Source of the DNA: Plecoglossus altivelis
Lineage: Eukaryota > Chordata > Actinopteri > Osmeriformes > Plecoglossidae
Direction: 5' to 3'
DNA: 64,000 bases
Assembly: GCA_036571765.1 (NCBI GenBank)
Contig: BROE01000011.1
Coordinates: forward strand, 10,260,120-10,324,119
The position numbers and the translations under genes were made by a program. Below, piece after piece: positions 11,895 through 23,048 of the stretch. The first letter of the stretch is position 1. Every line of letters starts with the position of its first letter. A model generated the notes under the pieces. The model saw only the letters and a list, made by a program, of their open reading frames with translations. It ran no database searches and was not told the origin of the DNA.

Positions 11895-14800
11895 GTGAGT
11901 GACAGATCTTAATGAACAAGATTAGACCACAATCTAACGTTTTCTTAACCTTTTAGGCTACACAGATGACATCCTTAATAGACTAAGACCCTGCCAAAAC
12001 ATCCCATCATTGTCGGGTGTTTGATGCCATCTTAAATGGCCAGAGGTGATATTCCGTCCTGCTCTAACGACGATTAGCGCTCCATATTTTCAGATGGCAT
12101 CATTTTCACATGATATCGATCCGACTATTTGTCGACCAGTAGTGATCTGCTGTTAAAAGCTTTTGCTAAAGTGTGTCGCAGCTCTGTAGAGCAGGTTTAA
12201 TTAGGTCAGGCTTGCTTGCTTGCTAGCTACAATCAGTGATGTTGAGACCCGAAACATTACTCTTGCCCTACATTTCATCAATGATTCAAAAACTCACTGA
12301 ATTAGACAATAGTAAGTAGACCTTCTCTCAAATTAAACTATGTAGGCCTACTTAATCGTTTTAAGTCTGGTGAAACATTACTTTTCTTATACAGTAGACC
12401 CTAGGGGAAATTGTCAGCCAGAGTTAAAACTATTAGCCAGCCTGTACAGATGTCCTGTTGACTAATAAAGCACCTCTTTACATACTTCGTCATTGTTCCT
12501 CTTTTTGAACTCCAAGGGAGATAAGTGGCATCTGTGTTGCCACCAAGTTTCAATGTGTCCTCAGGTTGTGTTGCGCACTACTAACAGAGCAACAGTGTTG
12601 AATAGCAACAAGTCTTTCATATGTTAATCCTCTTCTCCTCTCCCACCTCTCTGTCTCTGCCTCTGTCCTTTCTTTGTCTCTCCCTCTGCCTCTGTCCTGT
12701 CACTGCCTCTGTCCTGTCTCTCCCTCTGTCTCTGCCTCTGTCCTTTCTTTGTCTCTCCCTCTCCCTCTGCCTCTGTCCTGTCTCTCCCTCTGTCACTGCC
12801 TCTGTCCTTTCTCTGCCTCTGTCCTTTCTCTGCCTCTGTCCTGTCACTGCCTCTGTCCTTTCTCTGCCTCTGTCCTGTCACTGCCTCTGTCTCTGTCTCT
12901 GTCCTGTCACTGCCTCTGTCTCTGCCTCTGTCCTGTCTCTGTCTCTGTCCTTTCTCTGCCTCTGTCCTGTCTCTGTCTCTGTCCTTTCTCTGCCTCTGTC
13001 CTGTCACTGCCTCTGTCTCTGCCTCTGTCCTGTCTCTGTCTCTGCCTCTGCCTCTGTCCTGTCTCTGTCTCTGTCCTTTCTTTGTCTCTCCCTCTGCCTC
13101 TGCCTCTGTCCTGTCTCTGTCTCTGCCTCTGTCTCTGTGTCTGTCTTACTCCACAGGTAGTATGTGTGGTCATTCTCTTGTGTCGTCATGTGCGGATTGT
13201 CTCAGACAGGGACCGCACTGTGCTTGGTGCTTTCAAGAGGTAAGATAAGCGCTGTCTCCCTCTGTGTGTGTGCGTGTGTGTGTTTGTGTGCGTGCGTGTG
13301 TGTGCGCGCGCGTGTGTGTGCGTGCGTGAGAGAGAGAGACAAAGGTCTCCGTCCAGACAAAGAGAAAGAGTCTGATGCATTCCTCAGTAGTGATGCACAC
13401 AAGCTTTCATGTTGCCTAAAGATGTGTGTGTGTGTAATGTGTGTTTATACACAGGCAGGCCTGCCCTCTGACCTGTGTTTGTTTGTAGCGTTCAATGCTG
13501 CAGATGCTGTTGTTTAATTCCTAACAAACATAGACGCACCCACGCAGAGCGTTTGGCCTCTCCTTTAATCCCAGGTTCTCGTAAAGAGACACTCTGCCCC
13601 ACTTAAGGACCGCGAGAGACCATAAAGTCAACCAGAGTGACCACCAGACTAGCCAACACATAAGCAGCTCCGGGAAAAACTGAGCGACCAGCCTTTAAAC
13701 AGGAGCCTGTTTTTTTTCTTTGTTTCTCTGTTTGCTCTATTCGTTCCTGTCTGTTCTGTTTTGTCTGTTTTGCTTGTCTGTTCTCTTCTGTTTGTTTGTG
13801 ACGTTTCTGTCTGTTGTCTGTCTGTTCTGCTTGTCCTGTTTGTCTCTTGTCTTGGTCCTTTTGGTTCTTTGTGTCTTGGCCTCTGTCTCTGTGTCTGTCT
13901 TACTCCACAGGTAGTATGTGTGGTCATTCTCTTGTGTCGTCATGTGCGGATTGTCTCAGACAGGGACCGCACTGTGCTTGGTGCTTTCAAGAGGTAAGAT
14001 AAGCGCTGTCTCCCTCTGTGTGCGTGGTGTGTTGTTTGTGTCGTGTGTGTGTGTGTGGGGCTGTGTGTGGGGTGAGAGAGAGGAGCAAAGGGAAGAACAG
14101 AGAAGAGAGAGGTGATTGGTTTCAGTTAGTGATGCACCAGTTTCCATTTGCCTAAAGATTGTGGTGTGTGTATGTGTGTTTATACACAGGAGGCTGACTC
14201 TGATGTGTTTGTTTGTAGGGTAATGCTGCAGATGCTGTTGTTTAATTCCTAACAAACATAGACGCACCCACGCAGAGCGTTTGGCCTCTCCTTTAATCCC
14301 AGGTTCTCGTAAAGAGACACTCTGCCCCACTTAACGACCGCGAGAGACCATAAAGTCAACCAGAGTGACCACCAGACTAGCCAACACATAAGCAGCTCCG
14401 GGAAAAACTGAGCGACCAGCCTTTAAACAGGAGCGTGTTAAAGTCCGCTCAGGTGCTTTCAAAGACTGCACCCCTCGTCTCATCAGTGAGCTGCAAGCGC
14501 AGGTATGGAAAGTACCAGTGACTCTGGCTTGTAGGGGTATTTTGGCATGCTGGCCTGTAGCCTGATGCTGGCTCCAAAAGCCTTCTGTCTTTCCCAGTTA
14601 AAGCCAGCTCTGACTGGCTCAAGCTAATACCAAGACTAACAACCAACAGTTGTTGTGTTCTGTTGGTTTGGTGCGATGTGCCTGTTAGCATTTGTTGGGG
14701 CAGTGTGAAAGTGACAGTTATCTTTGGAAGCATTCTAAACCCTAACAGCCCGACAGCAGGATGTTTGGGCTGTCGGTGCTGGCTGGACATTGTTGAGGCA

Positions 14801-15478
14801 GTGTGACCTGGTCACGGCACCAAAGTTCACTAATCCTCCTTAGCCCGTCAAAACAACTAAAGCTGCTTGCACATGACAGATCTGCTGCGGTTGGGACAAA
14901 CCTCATAACTGTGATGTCACTGCCAGGCACTGCCTAACGCACCATTAGTCACCGTGCAAGGAACGGGTCTAACGTAAACAAACCTCACGTCACAAACCTC
15001 ATGTAATCATCTCACAGTGACTGCATGTTCTGCGGCTGTCATCTGCATCACATACGCTTAACGGCACATTGACTGGTCTGGTGAAACACAGGTCAGAGGA
15101 AGTATCATTCCTCCCATATGATGACATCAGAGTGACTCCTGACCTTTGAACCCAGGGTTTTCTGGATGGGGCGGACCTGAGCGAGAAGTGCGACTTGGCG
15201 GTGAACCTGGCCAGACGGGGGTGTGGCTATGAGTTCATTGAGCAACCAGAGGTCAAGGTGGAGGTCAACGCCACGTTAAGCAGCACGCAGGTGTCGCCTG
15301 GGGAGATCAGCATCACTCTCAGACCAGGTGAGAGACCAGCACCCCTCTCAGACCAGGTGAGAGACCAGAATTACAGACACTTACATTTCATGCTGATTAG
15401 CTCACTTGTACATGCAGGTCAGTAAAATAAATTCCAGTGAATGAATCAGGTGAGTCACTTTGATAGCAGGAGACCATC

Positions 15479-15509
<31 letters not shown>

Positions 15510-15714
15510 AAGGGTCTGAAGCTAGCTTCATAGTAGCCGTGCAGCAGCAGGAGAAGTATCCGTTGGATCTTTACTACCTGGTGGACGTCTCAGCCTCCAT
15601 GCAGGAGAACCTGGACCAGGTGAACCCTGCTGTCATTCTTCCCCTCCGTCAGCCCAGTTCCACCTGCTCACACACACACAGCTCCACCTACTCACACACA
15701 CACAGCTCCACCCG

Positions 15715-15755
<41 letters not shown>

Positions 15756-16552
15756 CTCCACCCACTCACCTCCCTTTCTCAACCTGTCTGCCTATGCTAG
15801 CTCAAGTCAGTGGGCGTGGCTCTGTCCCATCGCATGATGGAGCACTCTTCAGACCTGCGCCTGGGGTTCGGCTCCTTCGTGGACAAACCTGTATCCCCTT
15901 ACATCAACGTGCACCCGTCCAAGATTAGCAACCCCTGCAGGTAGGCGTGGTAACCAGCATCGCTGGTAGGCATGGTAACCAGCATTGCTGCCTGGCTAGG
16001 AAGAGGCAGGCAGCACATGAGCAGGAAGTCAGGGACTAGGAGGAGACTGAATAACACAGGGAGCCTTGTGTCCAGATGGAAAGAAGGACGAGTGGAAAGA
16101 TTTCTCATTTGAGATTGTTGTTTGTTTTTCTGTTTATCATTACCCTGTCTGTCTCTGTCCCTCTACCTCTCTCTGTCTTTCACTTTCTCTTTCTCTCAAT
16201 GACTCTGACTAACTTTCTCTCACTTTCTCTCTGTCTTTATCCCTTTCACTCTCTCTCCTCTCTCTCTCCCTCTGTCTCGATCTCTCTCTCTCCTTTTTCT
16301 CTCTCTCTCCCACTGTCCCTCTCTCTTTCTCTCCATCTCCGTCTCTGTGTTTGTCAGTGATTATGAGATCCGGTGTCGGCCGGCCCACGGGTTCCACCAC
16401 GTTCTGAGCATGACAGGGAACACGTCAGAGTTCACCCGCACAATCAAACGGCAGAGGATCTCCGGCAACATGGACACACCTGAGGGAGGTCTGGATGCCT
16501 TGCTGCAGGCCACAGTCTGCCAGGTACGCAAGTGTGTGTGTGTGTGTGTGTA

Positions 16553-16592
<40 letters not shown>

Positions 16593-19500
16593 GAGGTCTC
16601 CTGGGGATAAACACATTGTCTCAGTGTGAATGGTAGCAGGATGGTTTATGGTGACATTGCAGAAGCATGAGGCAAGCACATAGCATTACGCACTCTGACT
16701 ATGCCTGGTATGAGACATCCCTGTCCTAATGGGGTCCTAATTCAGACGGCTGGGGGCCGTGAGTCACATGACCACAGACGGAGAGAGAGACATGGTGGGG
16801 GGGGGGGGGGTCTTCTGTCTAAAAATAACATTCCCCAAAGCTGTGTGTGTAAGAGGGTGTGTGTGTGTGCGTGACAGTCCTCCGCACTGCCACACCACAC
16901 ACACACACCCTCCCTCACGCACACGCACACACACACACACACACTCCTACACATCTCTGCTTGACCGAGCAGGTCTCATCTGGATGCTGAAAACAAGTAT
17001 GACTTCACGGCAGAGAATCACTGACTCATCAGAATTTCTCGCTCGTTCGTTTCCACGAGTGTGAAGCTGGAGTATAGATTACGTGATGTTGTACGGTGAT
17101 AAGACGATGAGGTATTCAGCTCTGGGTAAAGCAGGCAGTAGTGACCGGACCTCCCCCTTCTGTCAGGAGGAGGTGGGCTGGAGGCCAGAGGCCAAGCGCC
17201 TGCTACTGTTGATGACTGACCAGCCATCTCATCTGGCTCTGGACAGCAGGCTGGGGGGCATCGTCACCCCGCACGATGGCCGCTGTCACCTGGAGGATAA
17301 CGTCTACGCTGAGAGCACCACCCTGGTGAGACTCACACACACGCACACACGTGTATATATAGACTGTATATACATTAAGACTGGACACATACTGTGCACA
17401 TGTACACACACACATCAGGCGAATGGACTCTATGCACACCACGTACACACACAGGTGCATGCACATACACACACACACACACAAACTTGCTGATGAAGCA
17501 TCTGTGTTTGTGTTTCAGGACCACCCCAGTCTGGGTCTGATAGCTGAGAAGCTACTAAAGAATCACATTCACACCATCTTTGCCGTGGAGAAGCAGCAAT
17601 ATCAGTGGTATGAGGTACAGTGATCTCACCAACACTTATATAAAACCCTGCGCTGCAAATCCCTCTCTTCTTTGACTCAGTCTGTTTCCGGACACTTCAT
17701 CACTGGGCTGCAGCTGCTGCTCCCTGATCTCATATTTCTTCGCCTTTTTTTTGTTCTCTGTTTATTTCTTTGCTACTCTTGCTTTGTGTATCCTGCTCTC
17801 TCTCGCTTTCTCCTCCTCTGTCCTTCCCCCATCCTTTCTCTTTCTCTCCCTCCCTTCTTCCTCGCTCTCTTTCTCTTCCCACCCTACCATCTCTTATTCT
17901 GTCTATTTTCCTCTCGCTCTCTCTCGCTCTCTCTCGCTCTCTCTCGCTCTCTCTTGCTCTCTCTTGCTCTCTCTCTCTCTCTCTCTCCCTCTCCCTCTCC
18001 CTCTCCCTCTCCTCAGGAGTTAGTGAGGCTGCTACCAGGTTCCTATCTGGGGAAGTTGCTGTTTCAGGCCCCTAACCTTATCGAGCTGGTGGTGGATGCA
18101 TACCAGGTAACAGTCTCCACAAGCACTTCCTCCTCTTCATCCTCTTCCTAAAACCCTTCCTCCTCTCTTCATTCTCTTCCTAAACCCCTTCCTCCTCACT
18201 TCCTCCTCTTTCTAAAACCCTTCCTCCTCACTTCCTCCTCTTCCTAAAACCTTTCTTTCTCACTTCCTCCTCTTCCTAAACCCCTTCCTCCTCACTTCCT
18301 CCTCTTCCTAAAACTCCTCCTCAATTCCTCCTCTTCCTAAACCCCTTCCTCCTCACTTCCTCCTCTTCCTACGCCCCTTCCTCCTCACTTCCTCAGCTTC
18401 CTAAACCCCTTCCTCCTCCTAAACACCTTCCTCCACACTTCCTCCTCTTCCAAAACCACTTCCTGCTCTTCCTAAACCCCTTCCTCATCCTTCGTGTAAA
18501 AGCCTTTGGAGTTTTTACCACATTTGCATCAGCAATTTCGAACACATTGGTATTCCGTTTCCTGAGGAGATGAAGCCATATGAGAGGTAGACATGGAGCT
18601 GCATAGCCATTTGCCAAAGGGATGGGACAGGGAGAAGAGAGAGGGCTGGGGGTCGGGCTGGGGGTCGGGCTGGGGGTCGGGTTGGGGGTCGGACTGGGGG
18701 TCGGGCTGGGGGTCGGGCTGGATGGGGTGAAGGGGGTGGAGGGTTAGGGCTGTTTCGTTGGCAGCAGGCTGGCCTGCTGTGGGCTGGCACAGCGCTCCAT
18801 TGTTTGGTTCGGGAATCTGCCTAACTGACAGATCTGCATGCACACACACACGTGCATACACACACACACACACTCTTCCAGCGGATACACAGAACAGAGC
18901 CTAGCATTATAAATGCCATCTGATCACCACGGAAACGCTGTCCTAATCGCTGGCGAATACAAAGGCGCTATTTTTGGACCTGCCTTCTTTTTTTCCCCCA
19001 TCAGCCCCTGTGTTTATCAGAGGACAGAAGTACAATGGAGCCTTTCTGAGACATGTGACAACCTGTGTTTATCTCTCCTCCACACTGCGCTGCTTCCTCC
19101 CTGGCATTGGCTCTCCTCCTCCTCAGGCTGAATCTCGCTCGCTCGCTCCCCCTCTCTTCCTTTCTCAAACAGAACACATGTGCTAAACAGTGTTGAAGCC
19201 TCTAAAACAAACATGCTCTCTCTCCTCCAGTCTCTTTCGCTCGCTTTACCTCGTCAGGGCCCGAGTCTGCGAGGGCATGAGAGACAAACCTTTTGAGCCG
19301 TCTCTCCGACTCGGTCTCCTATCCCCCTCTCTGTCTCTCTTCTCCTTCTCTCTCTTCTCTTCTCTTCTCACTCCTTATCTCTTTATCTATCCATCCATCT
19401 ATCTCTCTCTTTCTCTGTCTGTCTTTCAGAGGCTGCTGTCGGAGGTGGAGATCTCAGTTTCAGTTGAGGATCGAGCGGTCAGCAGGTTCTGGGTCAACGT

Positions 19501-22500
19501 CTCTCCTCTCTGTCCCAATGGATCCATCTCCAGCAACAACCGCAGCTGCTCTGCAGTACAGCCCAACCAGACAGTAGGGACATTCTACTGACCAACACAC
19601 TCTTACGCACACACATTCTTACATGCGCGCACGGACACACACTCACACAGAAGTCTTAGTGAGTAAGCTATGCTGAGTAGCTTACGAGAAAACACATTTC
19701 ACAGGAAAATCAGTCATGTGCTTGAATCAGCTGATCTGTTGATTCAGCCATGACATTTTTAACCTGCAGTGACAGATTCCAAAATCTTTTCTGTCTCTTT
19801 CTGTAGGTCTATTTTAACATTACCATCGGACTGCTCTCCTGTCCTGTCAGCGAAGATGATGAAGATAAAGATGTGTTGGTGATGGTCAGACCTGTGGGGT
19901 ACAACGAGACCACCACAGTCAGGGTTAAATCTCTGTGCCGCTGCCGTTGCGGACAGCCCGGACGTTGCCGTGACGACGTGCACTGCAGTGAGAACTCTGA
20001 GCAGACCGATCAAGACCAGTACTCAGACCAAGCAAATCGAGAGCAGAGTCGGGAGCAGGACCTGTGGAACCCGACAGGGTCCGAGTCGGACCGGGACTCC
20101 GACCCTGATCAGACCTGTCTGTGCAGGGCGGAGGGGGCGGAGGAGGACTGCAGCGGGCGGGGAGTGTGTGTCTGCGGGAGGTGTGTGTGTGACCAGAGCA
20201 ATCTGGGAACAGTCCACGGGAAGTACTGTGAGATGGATGACTTCTCTTGCCCCTACCACCAGGGGTTACTGTGTGGAGGTAAACACACACACTAAAGACA
20301 CGTGGACACTCACACACACCTACAGAAACACACCTACACACACACCTACAGACACACACTTACAGAAACACACCTACACACACACCTACAGACACACCTA
20401 CACACACAGCCACAGACACACACACCTACACTCACACACCTACAGACACACACACCAACAGACACCTACACACACACACCTACACACACGCCTACAGACA
20501 CACACACACACCTGCACACATACATACCTACAGACACCTGCACACACGCCTACAGACACACACACATACATTCCTACAGACACACACACGCAGGCACATC
20601 ACACACAGAGAGAGGAAAGCAAGTGGGGTGGATTTCATTGTTCTTTTCTTGCGTGTCCTTCCTTCAGGACGGGGTGTGTGTGTGTTAGGTGAGTGTGAAT
20701 GTGCTGAAGGCTGGGCAGGTGAGATCTGCGGGTGTCCAGTTTCCACGGTGACCTGTTTGTCGAAGGATGGGTCACTGTGCAGCGGCCGGGGTGCGTGCGT
20801 GTGTGGCAAATGCATGTGCGATGACCTCCAATTTTCCGGACCCTTCTGCGAGAGATGCCCTACCTGCCAGAGCACCTGTAAATCACACTGGTAACCCCTC
20901 CCTGTTTGCTAGTCCCGCCTGTCAATCAACTACATCATTTGTCGAAGTCCCTGTCAATCATAACCTTTTACCCTATTACTAGGAGGTGTGTGGACTGTCA
21001 CCTGTCTCATGGTCTCACACAGGAAGAGGCGTCACACTGCAATCACACCTGTGCCCCTTTGGTGGGTTATGTTGATGATGTCACAGGTAGGGCTGAAGAC
21101 TTGCATTCTATTGGCCACAATGGCCTTTTTTTGCCTTTTTTGGAGGGTAATGGATGACCATTTTATCTCTATTCCTCTCTCTGTGTGTGTGTGTCTCTCT
21201 CTCTATGTCTCTCTCTCTCTCTGTCTCTGTGTGTGTCTCTCTGTCTCTCCATCCATCTTGGAGCAGGTCTACGGGGGGAAGTGTGGAGACAGTGTGTTTA
21301 CACTAGCCCTGACAGCTGTCGCTACAGGTTCCAGACAGGCCTGGTGTCTGGTAGAACACAGCTCCACATTAGCACAAACCCTGGTACGACCGACACATAC
21401 ACTTAAACACACACACACTTAAACACACACACACTTAAACACACACACTTCAATACACACAGACTTAAACACACATACACTTCAATACACACACACACTT
21501 CAATACACACACACTTCCACACACACACTTCAACACACACACTTAAATACACACACTTCAACACACGCAGACACACTCACAGCCTTATTCGTTCTCATGT
21601 CCCAACATAGCGTCCTGGTGTTGAGTCAGCAGTGGCTGCCTGTGTGACAGGCGGATCCTGGATTTCCTCCTGTCTGCTCCTGAGGCTACACACACACACA
21701 CACAGTCATACGGTCTCACACACACACGCACACACACAGTCATACGGTCTCACACAAACACACAGTCATACGGTCTCACACAAACACACAGTCATACAGT
21801 CTCACACACACACAGTCATACGGTCTCACACAAACACACACGCACACACAGTCATACGGTCGCACACATACACGCACAGTTATACGGACCCACACACACA
21901 CAAGTGTACACACACACACACATGCACACACATACAAGCAGCAAAAAAACACTCCTCCAACTGTTGGAACAGTGCAGATCATTGTCTCCCTCACCCCTCT
22001 ATCCCCCCCCCCCCCCCACCCCTCCCTACGGGACTTTATTTTCCTGTACACGCCCACTCCTGAGCGCAGGGGCCAAGTTACCATAGTAACGGTTTTGAAA
22101 TGTCAGAGCAGAACTTTATGCTCTTTGTGTAGATGAGCCTATCCACATCAGACCACAAACCAACTGTATATGTACGTCATCTCTTTGATTGACAGATCTG
22201 TGTGTGTGTGTATGTGTCTTAGCGTGTGTGTGTCTGTCTCTCTCTCTCTCACTTCCTGTGTGTGATTGTGGTGATTTACTGATCTGTCAGGATCAAACAA
22301 CGAGCAAAAAGTGTTCCAGCGTGCAACTCTGATTTCAGATAAAAGCAAGTACTTTGTGTGTTTTTGGTTCTCCTTTCCACTTACATTAGTCTTCTTGTGT
22401 GTGTGTGTGTGTGTGTGTGTGTCTGTAGAGTGTGTGTCCGGCCGGCGGTACATGCAGATGTTCATGAGTGTGTGTGTGTTGACGCTGCTTACTGGTCTGC

Positions 22501-23048
22501 TGCTGGTGGCGGTGCTGTTGTTGCTGCTGCACAGGAAGTCCTGGTCAGCAGGGGGCGCCACTGAGGAGGACTACAACAACACCGGGAAGGTGAGGCCCCC
22601 TCAAGGGCCACTTTCCTGAAAGTTCCAGATGTTTCCCTGCTCCGGCACACCTGATTCTAATGAATGGCTTGTCACCAAGCTCTGTGGAAGCCTGATTTTG
22701 ACCATTCGTTAGAATCAGGTGTGCCGGAGCAGGGAAACGTCGAAAACTTTCAAGACAGCGGCCCTCGAGGACCAGGATTGCCTGAAGTGTGTCTGCCTGA
22801 ACCCTAATGCGAACTAGCAGCCTACATGTTCAGGCTTAAGAACATATCCCAAACATGGCGTCCAAGATGAACCTTAATCTGACCTCAGACCTGACCTTTG
22901 GCCTTTAACCGTCTCCATCCAGGACTTGACCTTTGTCCCGACTACCAGTGAGAAGACTGTCACCTACCGGAGAGACTGTACATCTGACTGCCCAGTAGAG
23001 CTGCGCATCCATGTTCCCAAGATGCCCCTTGGTGACCCCTGGAGCTAG
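11795..23048 (+). CDS. itgb8: integrin beta-8 (16 coding exons, 819 aa)
   Basis: Beta subunit expected to pair with alpha-V at the plasma membrane and, as in mammals, to bind RGD in latent TGF-beta. Exons: 11795-11894, 13157-13239, 15156-15327, 15513-15619, 15801-15940, 16358-16523, 17167-17325, 17519-17614, 18017-18106, 19430-19573, 19807-20278, 20668-20890, 20983-21086, 21267-21383, 22429-22589, 22923-23048; all junctions are GT-AG and in phase. Seen: signal peptide (about residues 1-32), Cys-rich PSI segment (34-61), beta-I domain with MIDAS motif DVSAS (143-147), Cys-rich EGF repeats (about 450-690), beta-tail piece (686-724), one membrane helix (about 733-759) and a short tail. The tail has no NPxY motif and contains VTYRR, both typical of beta-8 and not of beta-3 or beta-7. 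Several N-glycosylation sequons are present. Exon 2 occurs twice in the assembly (second copy 13911-13993). Convergent with sp8. Symbol rests on family recall plus synteny. Confidence 0.93.
12640..13155 (+). repeat. CTCTGC/CTGTCC hexamer-based minisatellite in itgb8 intron 1
   Basis: About 500 bp of CTCTGCCTCTGTCCTGTCTC-like units ending right at the exon 2 acceptor, so the array doubles as the polypyrimidine tract. Long open frames on both strands come from the 6-bp period. Confidence 0.95.
13132..14437 (+). repeat. direct tandem duplication of about 0.75 kb around itgb8 exon 2
   Basis: Two direct copies, 13132-13709 and 13886-14437, share the exon, its splice sites and a long 3' part (from the word ATAGACGCACCCACGCAGAG to TTTAAACAGGAGC) with only one or two substitutions. 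The pyrimidine-rich lead-in to the second copy looks like a garbled version of the CTGTCTCTGCCTCTGTC repeat that precedes the first. Confidence 0.85.
13911..13993 (+). other. itgb8: second, identical copy of itgb8 exon 2 (PSI segment)
   Basis: This 83-bp stretch with its acceptor and donor is identical to 13157-13239, 754 bp upstream. Because 83 is not a multiple of three, splicing both copies would shift the frame, so at most one can be used per transcript. The surrounding DNA is duplicated too (13132-13709 and 13886-14437). The middle of the second copy carries many small insertions and deletions in low-complexity tracts while its distal 200 bp is almost unchanged. That pattern fits an unmerged haplotype or error-rich contig join at least as well as a real duplication. 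Confidence 0.85.
15311..15369 (+). repeat. itgb8: 29-bp direct duplication spanning the itgb8 exon 3 donor
   Basis: The word CTCAGACCAGGTGAGAGACC occurs twice, 29 bp apart, so the true donor at 15328 is followed by a copy at 15357. Use of the second would add 29 bp and shift the frame. Confidence 0.85.
16130..16350 (+). repeat. CT-rich tract before itgb8 exon 6
   Basis: About 220 bp of TCTCTC/CTCTGT sequence directly before the acceptor at 16357. Confidence 0.9.
17735..18016 (+). repeat. CT-rich tract before itgb8 exon 9
   Basis: Pyrimidine-rich, with CTCTCTCG and CTCTCC sub-repeats, ending at the acceptor. It repeats the pattern of this gene's introns, in which microsatellites form the polypyrimidine tract. 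Confidence 0.9.
18118..18490 (+). repeat. minisatellite of about 30 bp (TTCCTCCTCACTTCCTCCTC)
   Basis: Ten or more imperfect copies of TTCCTCCTC...TTCCTAAACCCC in itgb8 intron 9, strongly strand-asymmetric. Confidence 0.9.
18643..18722 (+). repeat. 12-bp G-rich minisatellite (CTGGGGGTCGGG)
   Basis: Six to seven copies with runs of five and three G, so it could fold into G-quadruplexes on the plus strand, that is the sense strand of itgb8 pre-mRNA. The reverse strand reads as a Pro/Arg repeat, which is an artefact. Confidence 0.9.
20282..20612 (+). repeat. CA-based minisatellite (ACACACCTACAG)
   Basis: Compound array in itgb8 intron 11 containing CCTACAGACACACAC units. Confidence 0.9.
21390..21570 (+). 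repeat. CACACTTAAACACACA minisatellite
   Basis: Tandem copies with TTAAACACAC and TTCAATACAC variants in itgb8 intron 14. Confidence 0.9.
21690..21935 (+). repeat. CACAGTCATACGGTCTCACA minisatellite
   Basis: Seven or so copies of a unit of about 21-36 bp with variable CA spacers in itgb8 intron 14. Confidence 0.9.
22592..22785. mobile_element. fold-back (MITE-like) element in last itgb8 intron
   Basis: Two inverted arms of about 75 bp flank a 34-bp loop. The inner 37 bp (22631-22667 and 22702-22738) are nearly perfect and contain TCCGGCACACCTGATTCTAA. The outer parts, including CGGCCCTCGAGGACCAGG, are more diverged. This sequence type is, from my knowledge, a common dispersed repeat of teleost genomes; I cannot name the family without a search. 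The left arm begins within a few bases of the exon 15 splice donor at 22590. Confidence 0.75.

Noticed and set aside
12621..13243. Long open frames (up to 189 codons) before itgb8 exon 2
   Set aside because: They are six-base repeats with no stop codons in several frames on both strands; only the last 83 bp are a real exon.
20282..21935. CRISPR-like spaced repeats
   Set aside because: These are eukaryotic CA-based minisatellites with variable simple spacers, inside introns of a vertebrate gene.
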